Shown piece by piece: positions 1-5,338 of a DNA stretch of 5,338 bases. Positions within the stretch are counted from its first letter, which is position 1; the number at the start of each line of letters is the position of its first letter. Origin of the DNA: an uncultured Mycoplasma sp. (GTDB lineage Bacteria; Bacillota_I; Bacilli_A; RF39; UBA660); the NCBI GenBank assembly GCA_947565485.1, contig CANOGG010000104.1, positions 1 through 5,338 on the forward strand, given 5' to 3'. The notes below the pieces were generated by a model. The model saw only the letters and a program-made list of their open reading frames with translations. It ran no database searches and was not told the DNA's origin. The translations under genes were made by a program, and so were the position numbers.

Positions 1-147
1 CATTTCGATTTTGATATAATTAGTAACATCGCTGGTTTCTTTATAAGATATTTTATCTAATGTGCCCTCAGTATGATTAGTTTCTTTACAACCAGTGATA
101 AATAAAATAAAGATTAAACATAATAAAGTAATTCTTTTTTTAGTCAT
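1..147 (-). CDS. Lipoprotein, N-terminal part (3' end beyond window)
   Basis: This open frame starts with ATG at 147-145, preceded by a GAGGT ribosome binding site at 153-157 with 5-base spacing. The 49 residues visible begin MTKKRITLLC, continue through a hydrophobic stretch (about residues 6-18) and reach the lipobox ITGC, with the acylated cysteine at residue 20. This is a standard type II signal peptide, so the protein should be lipid-anchored on the outer face of the cytoplasmic membrane. A polar linker follows and then TNYIKIEM at residues 42-49, where the window ends. That last segment resembles the first beta strand of cyclophilin-type peptidyl-prolyl isomerase domains, which are often found as lipoproteins in Firmicutes; this is only a guess from eight residues. 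The gene follows the 341-residue membrane protein by 18 bases and is presumably co-transcribed with it. The lipoprotein call is strong; the function is unknown. Confidence 0.85.
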   Translation of the reverse strand, partial: MTKKRITLLCLIFILFITGCKETNHTEGTLDKISYKETSDVTNYIKIEM

Positions 148-165
148 ATTCTACCTCTTTCTTTT

Positions 166-1191
166 TTAGGATACTTTGATTTCAATACTTTCAAAAAAGT
201 AATCTTCAGCGTTGGTAGTTTTTTCGAAAGTAATTTTATAGGTTTTTAGTTGGTCTTTAAAATCGCTTAATTTTTCATTATTATATACATTTTCCATAAT
301 AACATTATCAGCAAGATTGGCAAGTTTATTTTCTGGGGTGAGTTTCGCTACTAAAACCTCAAAAATAAGTTTATCATTAGTTTCTTCAGCATTGGTTATT
401 TCGTATAATAAGCCTATTTTTTCTGATGGTTCTTGGGCGCCTAAGAAAGTATTGTTATAATAGATAAATTTCGTTTTATTATAATTAAATAATTCCATGT
501 TTAAAGAGACGTTAGGGCCTAAGATGGCATACGCAGCATCTTTAAGGGCGCCAGAATTAAAGGAGATTGTATTATTATCCAAGTTTTTGGCAAAATCATC
601 AAGATTTTTATAGGCTATTTTTAGCTTTAAATCGTTAGACATCGTATCTACAGTAATTTTGCCATTATATAAATCAAAGACTTTGGCATCATCTATTTGG
701 AGACTTGCTACTAAATAGCCATAATTTTCAATATAATAGGCGGTATCAAAAGTTGGTTCGACGATAGGTTCTGATGGCTCATCAGGTATGGATGGGTCAC
801 TCGGAGTTGGTTTGTCGGTATCGGGGGCTTTAGGGGTTTCAGGTTTACTAGGTGTTGGAGCAACAACTTTAGTTCGAATATCAAAATAATCAACGTCAAA
901 GAGACAGTAGCCAAAATAACCAATAACACCCAGTAAAATAAGGATTAAAATATTACGACGGAGAAGTTTAAATTTTTGGGTACGAGTGTATTTCTTTTGC
1001 TGTTCTTTCATTCTTTTACTGATTTTGATTTCAATTTGGTCGTCAACTTTTTTAGTGATTTCATCGCTTACTTCAACCTTTTTCTCTTCTAAGTATTTGT
1101 CAAGTTCTTTTTCATAGGCCTTGATATCGATTGTAGTTTCTTTGGGAGTCGGTTTGGCAGTTGGAGTTTTTTTCTCATTCTTTTTTGGCAT
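166..1191 (-). CDS. Hypothetical bitopic membrane protein with proline-rich stalk
   Basis: I do not recognise a family for this 341-residue protein. Residues 1-20 are Lys/Pro/Thr-rich. Residues 21-70 are highly charged and probably helical or coiled coil, with alternating Lys and Glu. Residues 71-79 are basic (QKFKLLRR), followed by a single membrane segment at about 80-98. The positive-inside rule puts the N-terminus in the cytoplasm and the rest outside. Residues about 111-147 are a low-complexity Pro/Ser/Thr/Asp/Glu stalk. Residues 150-341 form a mixed alpha/beta-looking extracellular domain rich in Asn, Lys, Tyr and Phe. No catalytic motif is visible, and the only cysteine (C96) is at the end of the membrane segment. 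The start is supported by AGGAGGT at 1197-1203, 5 bases before the ATG; the stop is TAA. It is the first gene after a terminator and promoter, and a lipoprotein gene follows after 18 bases. The architecture fits an envelope, cell-wall or sensing role, but that is inference. It could also be a lineage-specific orphan. Confidence 0.9.
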   Translation of the reverse strand: MPKKNEKKTPTAKPTPKETTIDIKAYEKELDKYLEEKKVEVSDEITKKVDDQIEIKISKRMKEQQKKYTRTQKFKLLRRNILILILLGVIGYFGYCLFDVDYFDIRTKVVAPTPSKPETPKAPDTDKPTPSDPSIPDEPSEPIVEPTFDTAYYIENYGYLVASLQIDDAKVFDLYNGKITVDTMSNDLKLKIAYKNLDDFAKNLDNNTISFNSGALKDAAYAILGPNVSLNMELFNYNKTKFIYYNNTFLGAQEPSEKIGLLYEITNAEETNDKLIFEVLVAKLTPENKLANLADNVIMENVYNNEKLSDFKDQLKTYKITFEKTTNAEDYFFESIEIKVS

Positions 1192-1196
1192 AATAT

Positions 1197-1203
1197 ACCT
1201 CCT
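1197..1203 (-). promoter_or_regulatory. Ribosome binding site of the 341-residue protein gene
   Basis: On the minus strand this reads AGGAGGT, a full match to the anti-Shine-Dalgarno core, with 5 bases to the ATG at 1191. It fixes the start of the membrane protein gene and is the strongest ribosome binding site in the window. Confidence 0.85.
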
Positions 1204-1224
1204 GTAAATATTATTTATATCATG

Positions 1225-1233
1225 ATTGTATCA
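1225..1233 (-). promoter_or_regulatory. Extended -10 promoter for the membrane protein/lipoprotein unit
   Basis: The minus strand reads TGATACAAT: a TACAAT -10 hexamer (one mismatch to TATAAT) with the TGn extension directly before it. The hexamer 17 bases upstream is TGGTTT, a poor -35 match, so the extended -10 would carry recognition. Predicted transcription start is about 1218, giving a leader of roughly 27 bases that contains the AGGAGGT site. The position directly after the terminator of the preceding unit supports the call. An 8-base palindrome (ATCATGAT, 1219-1226) overlaps the downstream edge of the -10; it could be an operator but is short enough to be chance. Confidence 0.6.
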
Positions 1234-1294
1234 CAACTTAAATATAAAAACCACATTTTGGTGTTTTCTTTACACTTTTTAACTTTTTCAAGTC

Positions 1295-1322
1295 AAAAAA
1301 AATAGAGGTTTTTCTCTATTTC
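1295..1322 (-). terminator. Rho-independent terminator of the mtaB-recD2-small protein unit
   Basis: On the minus strand an 8-base perfect stem, AAATAGAG paired with CTCTATTT, encloses a 6-base loop (AAAAAC). A run of T follows immediately (1299 down to 1295, continuing from the T's of the stem). The arms are at 1314-1321 and 1300-1307. No T run follows in the plus direction, so it works only for minus-strand transcripts. The stem is AT-rich, as expected in this genome. The stop codon of the 51-residue gene (1316-1318) lies inside the first arm. Confidence 0.85.
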
Positions 1323-1471
1323 ATTTGATTAAGTTTGTTATTTACTGTGTCCATGGCATTATTTACAAGCTTAGTTGCTTGTTTTTTAGTATCTTTACAG
1401 CTTAGAGCATAAGCCATCATACCAGCGCCAGCGGCCATAGCAAGAATACTTCCAGTCATAATTTTTTTCAT
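1316..1471 (-). CDS. Small membrane-anchored protein, 51 residues, function unknown
   Basis: ATG at 1471-1469 is preceded by GAGGTG at 1477-1482 with good spacing, and the frame stays open to TAG at 1316-1318. The protein begins MKKIMTGSIL, has a Gly/Ala/Met-rich hydrophobic segment at about residues 5-24, then C25. It ends in a polar, Lys/Asn-rich helix-like tail (about 26-51) with hydrophobic residues spaced as in an amphipathic helix. The segment before C25 (ALSC) is a weak lipobox: it has Ser at -1 but Ala rather than Leu at -3. It could therefore be a lipoprotein, a secreted peptide or, most likely, a protein with an N-terminal membrane anchor. The general pattern, a Gly-rich anchor followed by a Lys-rich helix, loosely recalls YtxH-like small proteins, but I cannot assign it. 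It sits 23 bases after recD2 and directly before the terminator, so it is probably the last gene of that transcript. The ribosome binding site, clean frame and terminator placement make a real gene likely. Confidence 0.8.
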   Translation of the reverse strand: MKKIMTGSILAMAAGAGMMAYALSCKDTKKQATKLVNNAMDTVNNKLNQMK

Positions 1472-1476
1472 ATTAA

Positions 1477-1482
1477 CACCTC
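1477..1482 (-). promoter_or_regulatory. Ribosome binding site of the 51-residue protein gene
   Basis: The minus strand reads GAGGTG, 5 bases before the ATG at 1471. It lies in the 23-base gap after the recD2 stop and is the main evidence that this short frame is translated from that start. Confidence 0.75.
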
Positions 1483-1494
1483 ATTAGTAGTATG

Positions 1495-3693
1495 TCATAC
1501 TTGGAGAAATTTATGCGTCAATTTGTCTTTTAAAGTAGTTTTTCTAGAACTAGCGTAGGCATTATTAATAGCCATAAGAAAGCACTGAGGTTCCCCAATA
1601 ATAATTAGACTCTTTTTGGCGCGAGATATGCCCGTATAAATAAGTTTGTTATAAAGCATTTTATAGTAACCCCGACAAATAGGCAAAATAACATGAGAAA
1701 ATTCGCTACCTTGGCTTTTATGGATAGTTATAGCATAGGCATGTTTTATTTGGTACATGTCTTCTTTCGTGTATTCAACTTTATTGCCTTCAAAATCAAT
1801 GATAACGGTATCTTTTTTACCACCTAATTTATTAATACGGCGGATAAAACCGATATCGCCATTAAAGACATTACAATCGGGGTTGTTTTGAAGTTGTAAA
1901 ACTTTATCATTTTCACGGAATAAGACTTCACCGATTTTAATTTCCTCTTTTTTTAAGTCAGGGGGATTAAATAATTCTTGGAGAGTAATATTTAAGTTAT
2001 CAATGCCATTTTCGCCTTTGTACATGGGGGCTAATACTTGAATATCATTTTCGTTTAGGCCTTTATTTTTACTCATTGTGCAGATTTTTTTAATCATATC
2101 GCGAATGTATTTGCCATCAGTTTCAAGGAAGTTATAGTCATCTTTTTGGGTATTGAAATCGTCAGCTAAGTCTTTATTTTTAATTTCTAGGGCAAGATAT
2201 GGGATGTAGGAATTGGCACTTTGACGATAGATTTTTTCTAGAGGACAAAATGTAAATAAGTCACTTGTAATTAAATCATTTAAAATGAGCCCAGGCCCAA
2301 CTGAGGGAAGTTGGAAGACATCGCCGACCATGATTAGAGTGACATTACTTTTGATACCTTTTAAAAGAGCATTAAAGAGATTGATATCAATCATACTCAT
2401 TTCATCAACGATGATAAGTTTTTCTTGCGAACGATGAAATTCATTGACGCCAAAACTATTAGTGTCTTTGTTCCATTTTAAATAACGGTGGATAGTCATC
2501 GCTGGAAGAGTAGTAGCAAGACTCATTTTTTTACTAGCACGACCAGTGGGAGCGATAAGAGCAATACTTGCTAGAGTCTCCATCGGTGATAAGTCATGGA
2601 TTTTGATGTAAAGACGAACGATAGCATTGATAATAGTTGTTTTACCAGTGCCAGGGCCACCAGAGATGATAGTAACTTTGTTTTCAAGGGCTTTTCGGAT
2701 GGCATTTTTTTGGTCTTCGTTATAGTTTACACCAAAATCACTTTCAATTTTCGCCAGTTCATTGTCAAAATCAGGGATAACCAGAGGATGGTTAGAATTT
2801 AGGAGATGGAGGTTATCGACAATATCGTTTTCGGCCTCATAGTATTCCATAAGATAAAACTTATTATCAACGATAACGATTTTATTTTCAGTTTCAAGGG
2901 TGTAAGTTATTTCATCAAAAGTTATTTCATCTAAGATGATGTTAAATTCTTTTTGGAGACTTTCCTTGATTTCTTCAGCGTAATAATAAGTGTCGCCAGT
3001 CGTGGTACTTAGGCGATGCATTGACTCAGTAAGACAGGCTTTGATACGAATTTCCGAGTATTCATCATTATGACTGCGATATAGAGTGTCTATTTTGTTA
3101 AAGTCGATGATTTCACTTAAAATATAGAGGTCGCCAGAAATAATAAATTTGGTAGAGGGACCATATTTTTTATAGATTTTAGTGGCTTCAGGAATGCTAA
3201 AGCCAAGTGTTTTTAATTTGACTAAAGTATCGTCGGCATCTTTATAAGCAAGTATGGAGTCGCGAATAGTTTTAGCTTTGCTTTCGTTTAGGCCAGGTAC
3301 GTTAAGCAAGATGTTTTCGTCTTCTTTAATTTTATTTAGGGCTTCACTTCCAAGGGTTTCGACAATTTTTTGGGCAGTTTTAGCTCCACAGCCTTTGATA
3401 AGACTACTAGATAAAAATTCAACGATGGCATCTTCATCAGTTAGTTCTTCCTTTTTATAAGAGTCGACTTTGTATTGGAAACCAAAACGTTCATGTTTTA
3501 GAGGGCTACCATAGAGAATAAAAGTTTCCTCGGTGTTGATGTCGAGGAAATTACCTGTTATAGTGACCGTTTTGTTAACATATTCGAGCATTTTATTATC
3601 ATTTGTTTCTTTAATGCGAAAGACAGCGACGACATAGCCGTTTTCTTTATTTTCATAAATGGTGTTACGAATTTTGCCTTTGATGTAATTCAT
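1495..3693 (-). CDS. recD2: ATP-dependent DNA helicase RecD2 (SF1B, 5'-3')
   Basis: RecD2 is the RecD-like helicase of bacteria, acting without RecBC; it unwinds DNA 5' to 3' and helps in repair and replication-fork progress. The 732 residues match the family length. An N-terminal OB-like region (about 1-80) is followed by helix-hairpin-helix segments (IKGCGAKTAQKI at 99-110, LNVPGLNESKAK at 130-141) and a linker region. The helicase core follows. It has a Q motif (YNEDQ, 324-328), Walker A GGPGTGKT (345-352), motif Ia APTGRAS (381-387), motif II VDEMS (429-433), motif III GDVFQLPSVGPG (457-468) and IYRQS (488-492). It continues with APMYKGENGID (555-565), motif V AITIHKSQGSEF (654-665) and motif VI YTGISRAKK (686-694). 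All catalytic motifs are intact. The start is set by AAGGAG at 3702-3707, 8 bases from the ATG. The stop is TGA. It lies 38 bases downstream of mtaB with no terminator between, so the two are likely co-transcribed. Only one Trp (W407) is present. Confidence 0.97.
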   Translation of the reverse strand: MNYIKGKIRNTIYENKENGYVVAVFRIKETNDNKMLEYVNKTVTITGNFLDINTEETFILYGSPLKHERFGFQYKVDSYKKEELTDEDAIVEFLSSSLIKGCGAKTAQKIVETLGSEALNKIKEDENILLNVPGLNESKAKTIRDSILAYKDADDTLVKLKTLGFSIPEATKIYKKYGPSTKFIISGDLYILSEIIDFNKIDTLYRSHNDEYSEIRIKACLTESMHRLSTTTGDTYYYAEEIKESLQKEFNIILDEITFDEITYTLETENKIVIVDNKFYLMEYYEAENDIVDNLHLLNSNHPLVIPDFDNELAKIESDFGVNYNEDQKNAIRKALENKVTIISGGPGTGKTTIINAIVRLYIKIHDLSPMETLASIALIAPTGRASKKMSLATTLPAMTIHRYLKWNKDTNSFGVNEFHRSQEKLIIVDEMSMIDINLFNALLKGIKSNVTLIMVGDVFQLPSVGPGLILNDLITSDLFTFCPLEKIYRQSANSYIPYLALEIKNKDLADDFNTQKDDYNFLETDGKYIRDMIKKICTMSKNKGLNENDIQVLAPMYKGENGIDNLNITLQELFNPPDLKKEEIKIGEVLFRENDKVLQLQNNPDCNVFNGDIGFIRRINKLGGKKDTVIIDFEGNKVEYTKEDMYQIKHAYAITIHKSQGSEFSHVILPICRGYYKMLYNKLIYTGISRAKKSLIIIGEPQCFLMAINNAYASSRKTTLKDKLTHKFLQV

Positions 3694-3731
3694 GTTTTTT
3701 TCTCCTTACTACTTAACTTGACATAAATTAA

Positions 3732-5024
3732 TTATAAACTTATTTCGGCACTCACGCAAGTAGAAATTTTGGCATATAAATTGGTACCCTCAATACTTGT
3801 AATAAGACAGTTATATTTAGCATTTAAAAGATGGGTTCCCAAGATATAAATTTTTAGATAATTACTAGTATGGCCGATGGTATAGTCTTGATAGTATTCT
3901 TCAGTTAGGACTTCTAGTTCTTGATTAAGAAAGTTGGTAGCGTAGTCTTTTTCTAGTTCTTCTGATAGTTTTAGAAGTTGGTGAGCGCGGGCTTTTTTGA
4001 TTTCGGCTTGGACTTCAGGCATGAGACTTGCTTTAGTGCCATCACGTTTAGAATAAGGAAAGACATGGATTTTGCTAAATTTTAGATGGCGACAGAAATT
4101 TAGATATTCTTCAAAGTCAGAGTCTGTTTCATAAGGGTGGCCCACTATACAGTCAGTCGTGATAGAAATATCAGGTCTAATACTTCTAATAGTAGCGATT
4201 TTTTCTTCAAAATAAGCTAAATCATATTTACGGTTCATGATTTTTAGGATATGATTACTACCACTTTGGAGGGGGATATGAAGATGATTACAGATTTTAG
4301 GAGTGTTTTTTAAGACTGATAAAAATTTAGTGTCGAGTTCTGTTATTTCAATACTGGATATACGAATGCGGTCTAAACCGTTGATTTTAGCAAGTTCGAT
4401 AAGTAAGTCGCTTAAGTCATGATTACCTGAGTTATAAGAACCTGTATGAATGCCTGTTAAAACGATTTCATGATGGTTATTAGCTATGAGAGTGCGGCAT
4501 TCAGCGAGGGTTTCTTCGAAGTCTTTACTGCGAATAGTACCTCTTGTAAAAGGAATAATGCAATAAGAACAGAAATTATTACAGCCATCTTGGATTTTGA
4601 TAAAAGCTCTTGTGTGAGAAGTAAATTTTTCGACAGTCATTTTTTCAAATTCTAAGTTACGATTTTTGGTAAAATAAGTGTATTTTTCGCGACTTTCTAA
4701 AAAGCTGGAGATAAGTTCAGGGATTTTACTTTTGTTTTTATTGCCGATTAAAATATCAAGGCCTAATTCTTGATATTTTTCAGGATTGTTTTGGGAACTA
4801 CAACCACACACGACTAGTAAGCTAGCCGGATTTTCACGACGCGCACGACGAACTAGTTTTAGAGATTTGCTATCGGCCATGTTAGTGACACTACAGGTAT
4901 TAATGATAATAATATCAGGTTTAGCCTCATTGTAGGTATAGCCCTCTTTTAAAAGACTTTCTTTAATATATTCACTTTCATAAGTATTTACTTTACAACC
5001 TAAAGTTATTATTTTAAATTTCAT
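3732..5024 (-). CDS. mtaB: tRNA (t6A37) C2-methylthiotransferase MtaB
   Basis: MtaB is a radical-SAM enzyme with two [4Fe-4S] clusters. It adds a methylthio group to N6-threonylcarbamoyladenosine at tRNA position 37, giving ms2t6A in ANN-decoding tRNAs such as tRNA-Lys(UUU) and improving decoding. The 430 residues have the full family plan. The N-terminal MTTase domain has cysteines C10 (TLGCKVNTYES), C44 (NTCSVTN) and C75 (CGCSSQ). The radical-SAM domain has CxxxCxxC at C148, C152 and C155 (DGCNNFCSYC, 146-155), RISSIE (221-226) and HIPLQSGS (249-256). A TRAM-like RNA-binding domain covers about 362-425. KVNTYES and SSIE favour MtaB over its paralogues MiaB (which acts on i6A) and RimO (which acts on ribosomal protein S12). 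The ATG at 5024 is preceded by a G-rich ribosome binding site (AGGGGG, within 5033-5039). The stop is TAA. It lies 24 bases after the upstream partial gene and 38 before recD2. It depends on t6A made elsewhere by the Tsa enzymes (known pathway). Confidence 0.95.
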   Translation of the reverse strand: MKFKIITLGCKVNTYESEYIKESLLKEGYTYNEAKPDIIIINTCSVTNMADSKSLKLVRRARRENPASLLVVCGCSSQNNPEKYQELGLDILIGNKNKSKIPELISSFLESREKYTYFTKNRNLEFEKMTVEKFTSHTRAFIKIQDGCNNFCSYCIIPFTRGTIRSKDFEETLAECRTLIANNHHEIVLTGIHTGSYNSGNHDLSDLLIELAKINGLDRIRISSIEITELDTKFLSVLKNTPKICNHLHIPLQSGSNHILKIMNRKYDLAYFEEKIATIRSIRPDISITTDCIVGHPYETDSDFEEYLNFCRHLKFSKIHVFPYSKRDGTKASLMPEVQAEIKKARAHQLLKLSEELEKDYATNFLNQELEVLTEEYYQDYTIGHTSNYLKIYILGTHLLNAKYNCLITSIEGTNLYAKISTCVSAEISL

Positions 5025-5048
5025 AAGATATTCCCCCTACTCTTGAAA

Positions 5049-5338
5049 TTAGTTAAGATTTTGTTGTAATGTTTTTAGGGCCTCCAAGAATGCTTCTTCT
5101 TTTTCATAAGAAATAATGGTAACGTTTAGTTTGGGAGGCTCAGTGTTTTCATTGTTGATTAAGTTTGCTAAGTCAACTTTTTTAACAGTTAAGATATCAT
5201 CGATGTTTTCTTCTTCACTGTAATTGATAGAAAAGTCGTTTTTATGCTTTAATAATTCTTCGTAGCTGATGATGGCTTTTTCTTCTTGTTCTTCTTCATA
5301 TTGGTTTAAATTGATGTTGCTTGGTTCAGCGTTTTCTA
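5049..5338 (-). CDS. Acidic protein of unknown function, C-terminal part
   Basis: An open frame enters from the window edge and ends with TAA at 5049-5051, giving about 95 C-terminal residues. It reads as genuine coding sequence: continuous, with the same codon style as its neighbours. It is acidic and hydrophilic, with Glu-rich stretches (NQYEEEQEKA, NYSEEENIDD) and no membrane segment or cysteine. The pentapeptide IISYE occurs twice, once as AIISYEELL and once near the end as VTIISYEKEEAFLEALKTL. The terminal segment looks like a helix. I do not recognise the family, and the N-terminal part that might identify it is outside the window. It is 24 bases upstream of mtaB with no terminator in the gap, so it is probably in the same transcript. 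Confidence 0.75.
   Translation of the reverse strand, partial: ENAEPSNINLNQYEEEQEEKAIISYEELLKHKNDFSINYSEEENIDDILTVKKVDLANLINNENTEPPKLNVTIISYEKEEAFLEALKTLQQNLN

Noticed and set aside
711..929. Minus-strand frame of 72 codons inside the 341-residue gene
   Set aside because: It lies fully within the larger gene in another frame over the Pro-rich stalk, has no convincing ribosome binding site, and its Leu/Ile/Pro composition is a by-product of the repetitive codons there.
1261..1275. Short inverted repeat GTGT...ACAC in the intergenic region
   Set aside because: The arms are only 4 bases with a 7-base loop, which is not above background for this composition.
1495..1497. Possible UGA-as-Trp code, as in Mycoplasma
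   Set aside because: recD2 ends at this TGA right after a normal-length C-terminus and the next gene has its own ribosome binding site. The long frames contain no internal TGA, and the one Trp uses TGG.
2596..2802. Plus-strand frame of 68 codons opposite recD2
   Set aside because: It is antisense to the conserved Q motif and Walker A region of recD2, whose protein signature fully explains the sequence.
3254..3460. Plus-strand frame of 68 codons opposite recD2
   Set aside because: It is antisense to the helix-hairpin-helix region of recD2 and has no independent support.
3718..3746. Perfect TTGACA on the plus strand between recD2 and mtaB
   Set aside because: With 17-base spacing the -10 position reads TATTTC, a poor match, and no plus-strand gene lies downstream. 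It is most likely chance in an AT-rich gap.
4470..4655. Plus-strand frame of 61 codons opposite mtaB
   Set aside because: It is antisense to the radical-SAM cysteine motif of mtaB and is a shadow of that conserved coding sequence.

Overview
This is an AT-rich, densely coded bacterial segment in which every supported gene lies on the minus strand. The low GC, strong AGGAGG-type ribosome binding sites, Lys/Asn/Ile-rich proteins and a RecD2/MtaB pair typical of Gram-positives point to a low-GC Firmicute, most likely a Bacilli lineage close to the Mollicutes-like gut groups (inference). UGA is a real stop here: recD2 ends in TGA and its one Trp codon is TGG. The Mycoplasma code 4 is therefore unlikely.

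The layout below follows the direction of transcription, from high to low coordinates. (1) 5049-5338 is the C-terminal end of an acidic protein I do not recognise; it runs off the window edge. (2) 3732-5024 is mtaB, a radical-SAM tRNA methylthiotransferase. (3) 1495-3693 is recD2, an SF1B DNA helicase. (4) 1316-1471 is a 51-residue membrane-anchored small protein, and its stop codon sits inside a rho-independent terminator at 1295-1322. These four genes are separated by only 23-38 bases and look like one transcription unit. (5) After the terminator, an extended -10 promoter near 1225-1233 starts a second unit. It encodes a 341-residue single-pass membrane protein with a proline-rich extracellular stalk (166-1191). 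(6) 18 bases later comes the N-terminus of a lipoprotein (1-147, cut by the window edge).

The first unit combines tRNA modification and DNA repair, both housekeeping functions. The second looks like a two-protein envelope module: a bitopic protein with a cytoplasmic charged helix, and a lipoprotein on the same outer face of the membrane. I see no mobile element, CRISPR array, tRNA, rRNA or riboswitch. No gene-free stretch exceeds 300 bases; the longest, 1192-1315, holds the terminator and promoter described. Nothing here amounts to a clearly new system. The least explained parts are the 51-residue protein, the 341-residue protein with its lipoprotein neighbour, and the near absence of tryptophan from the whole window.
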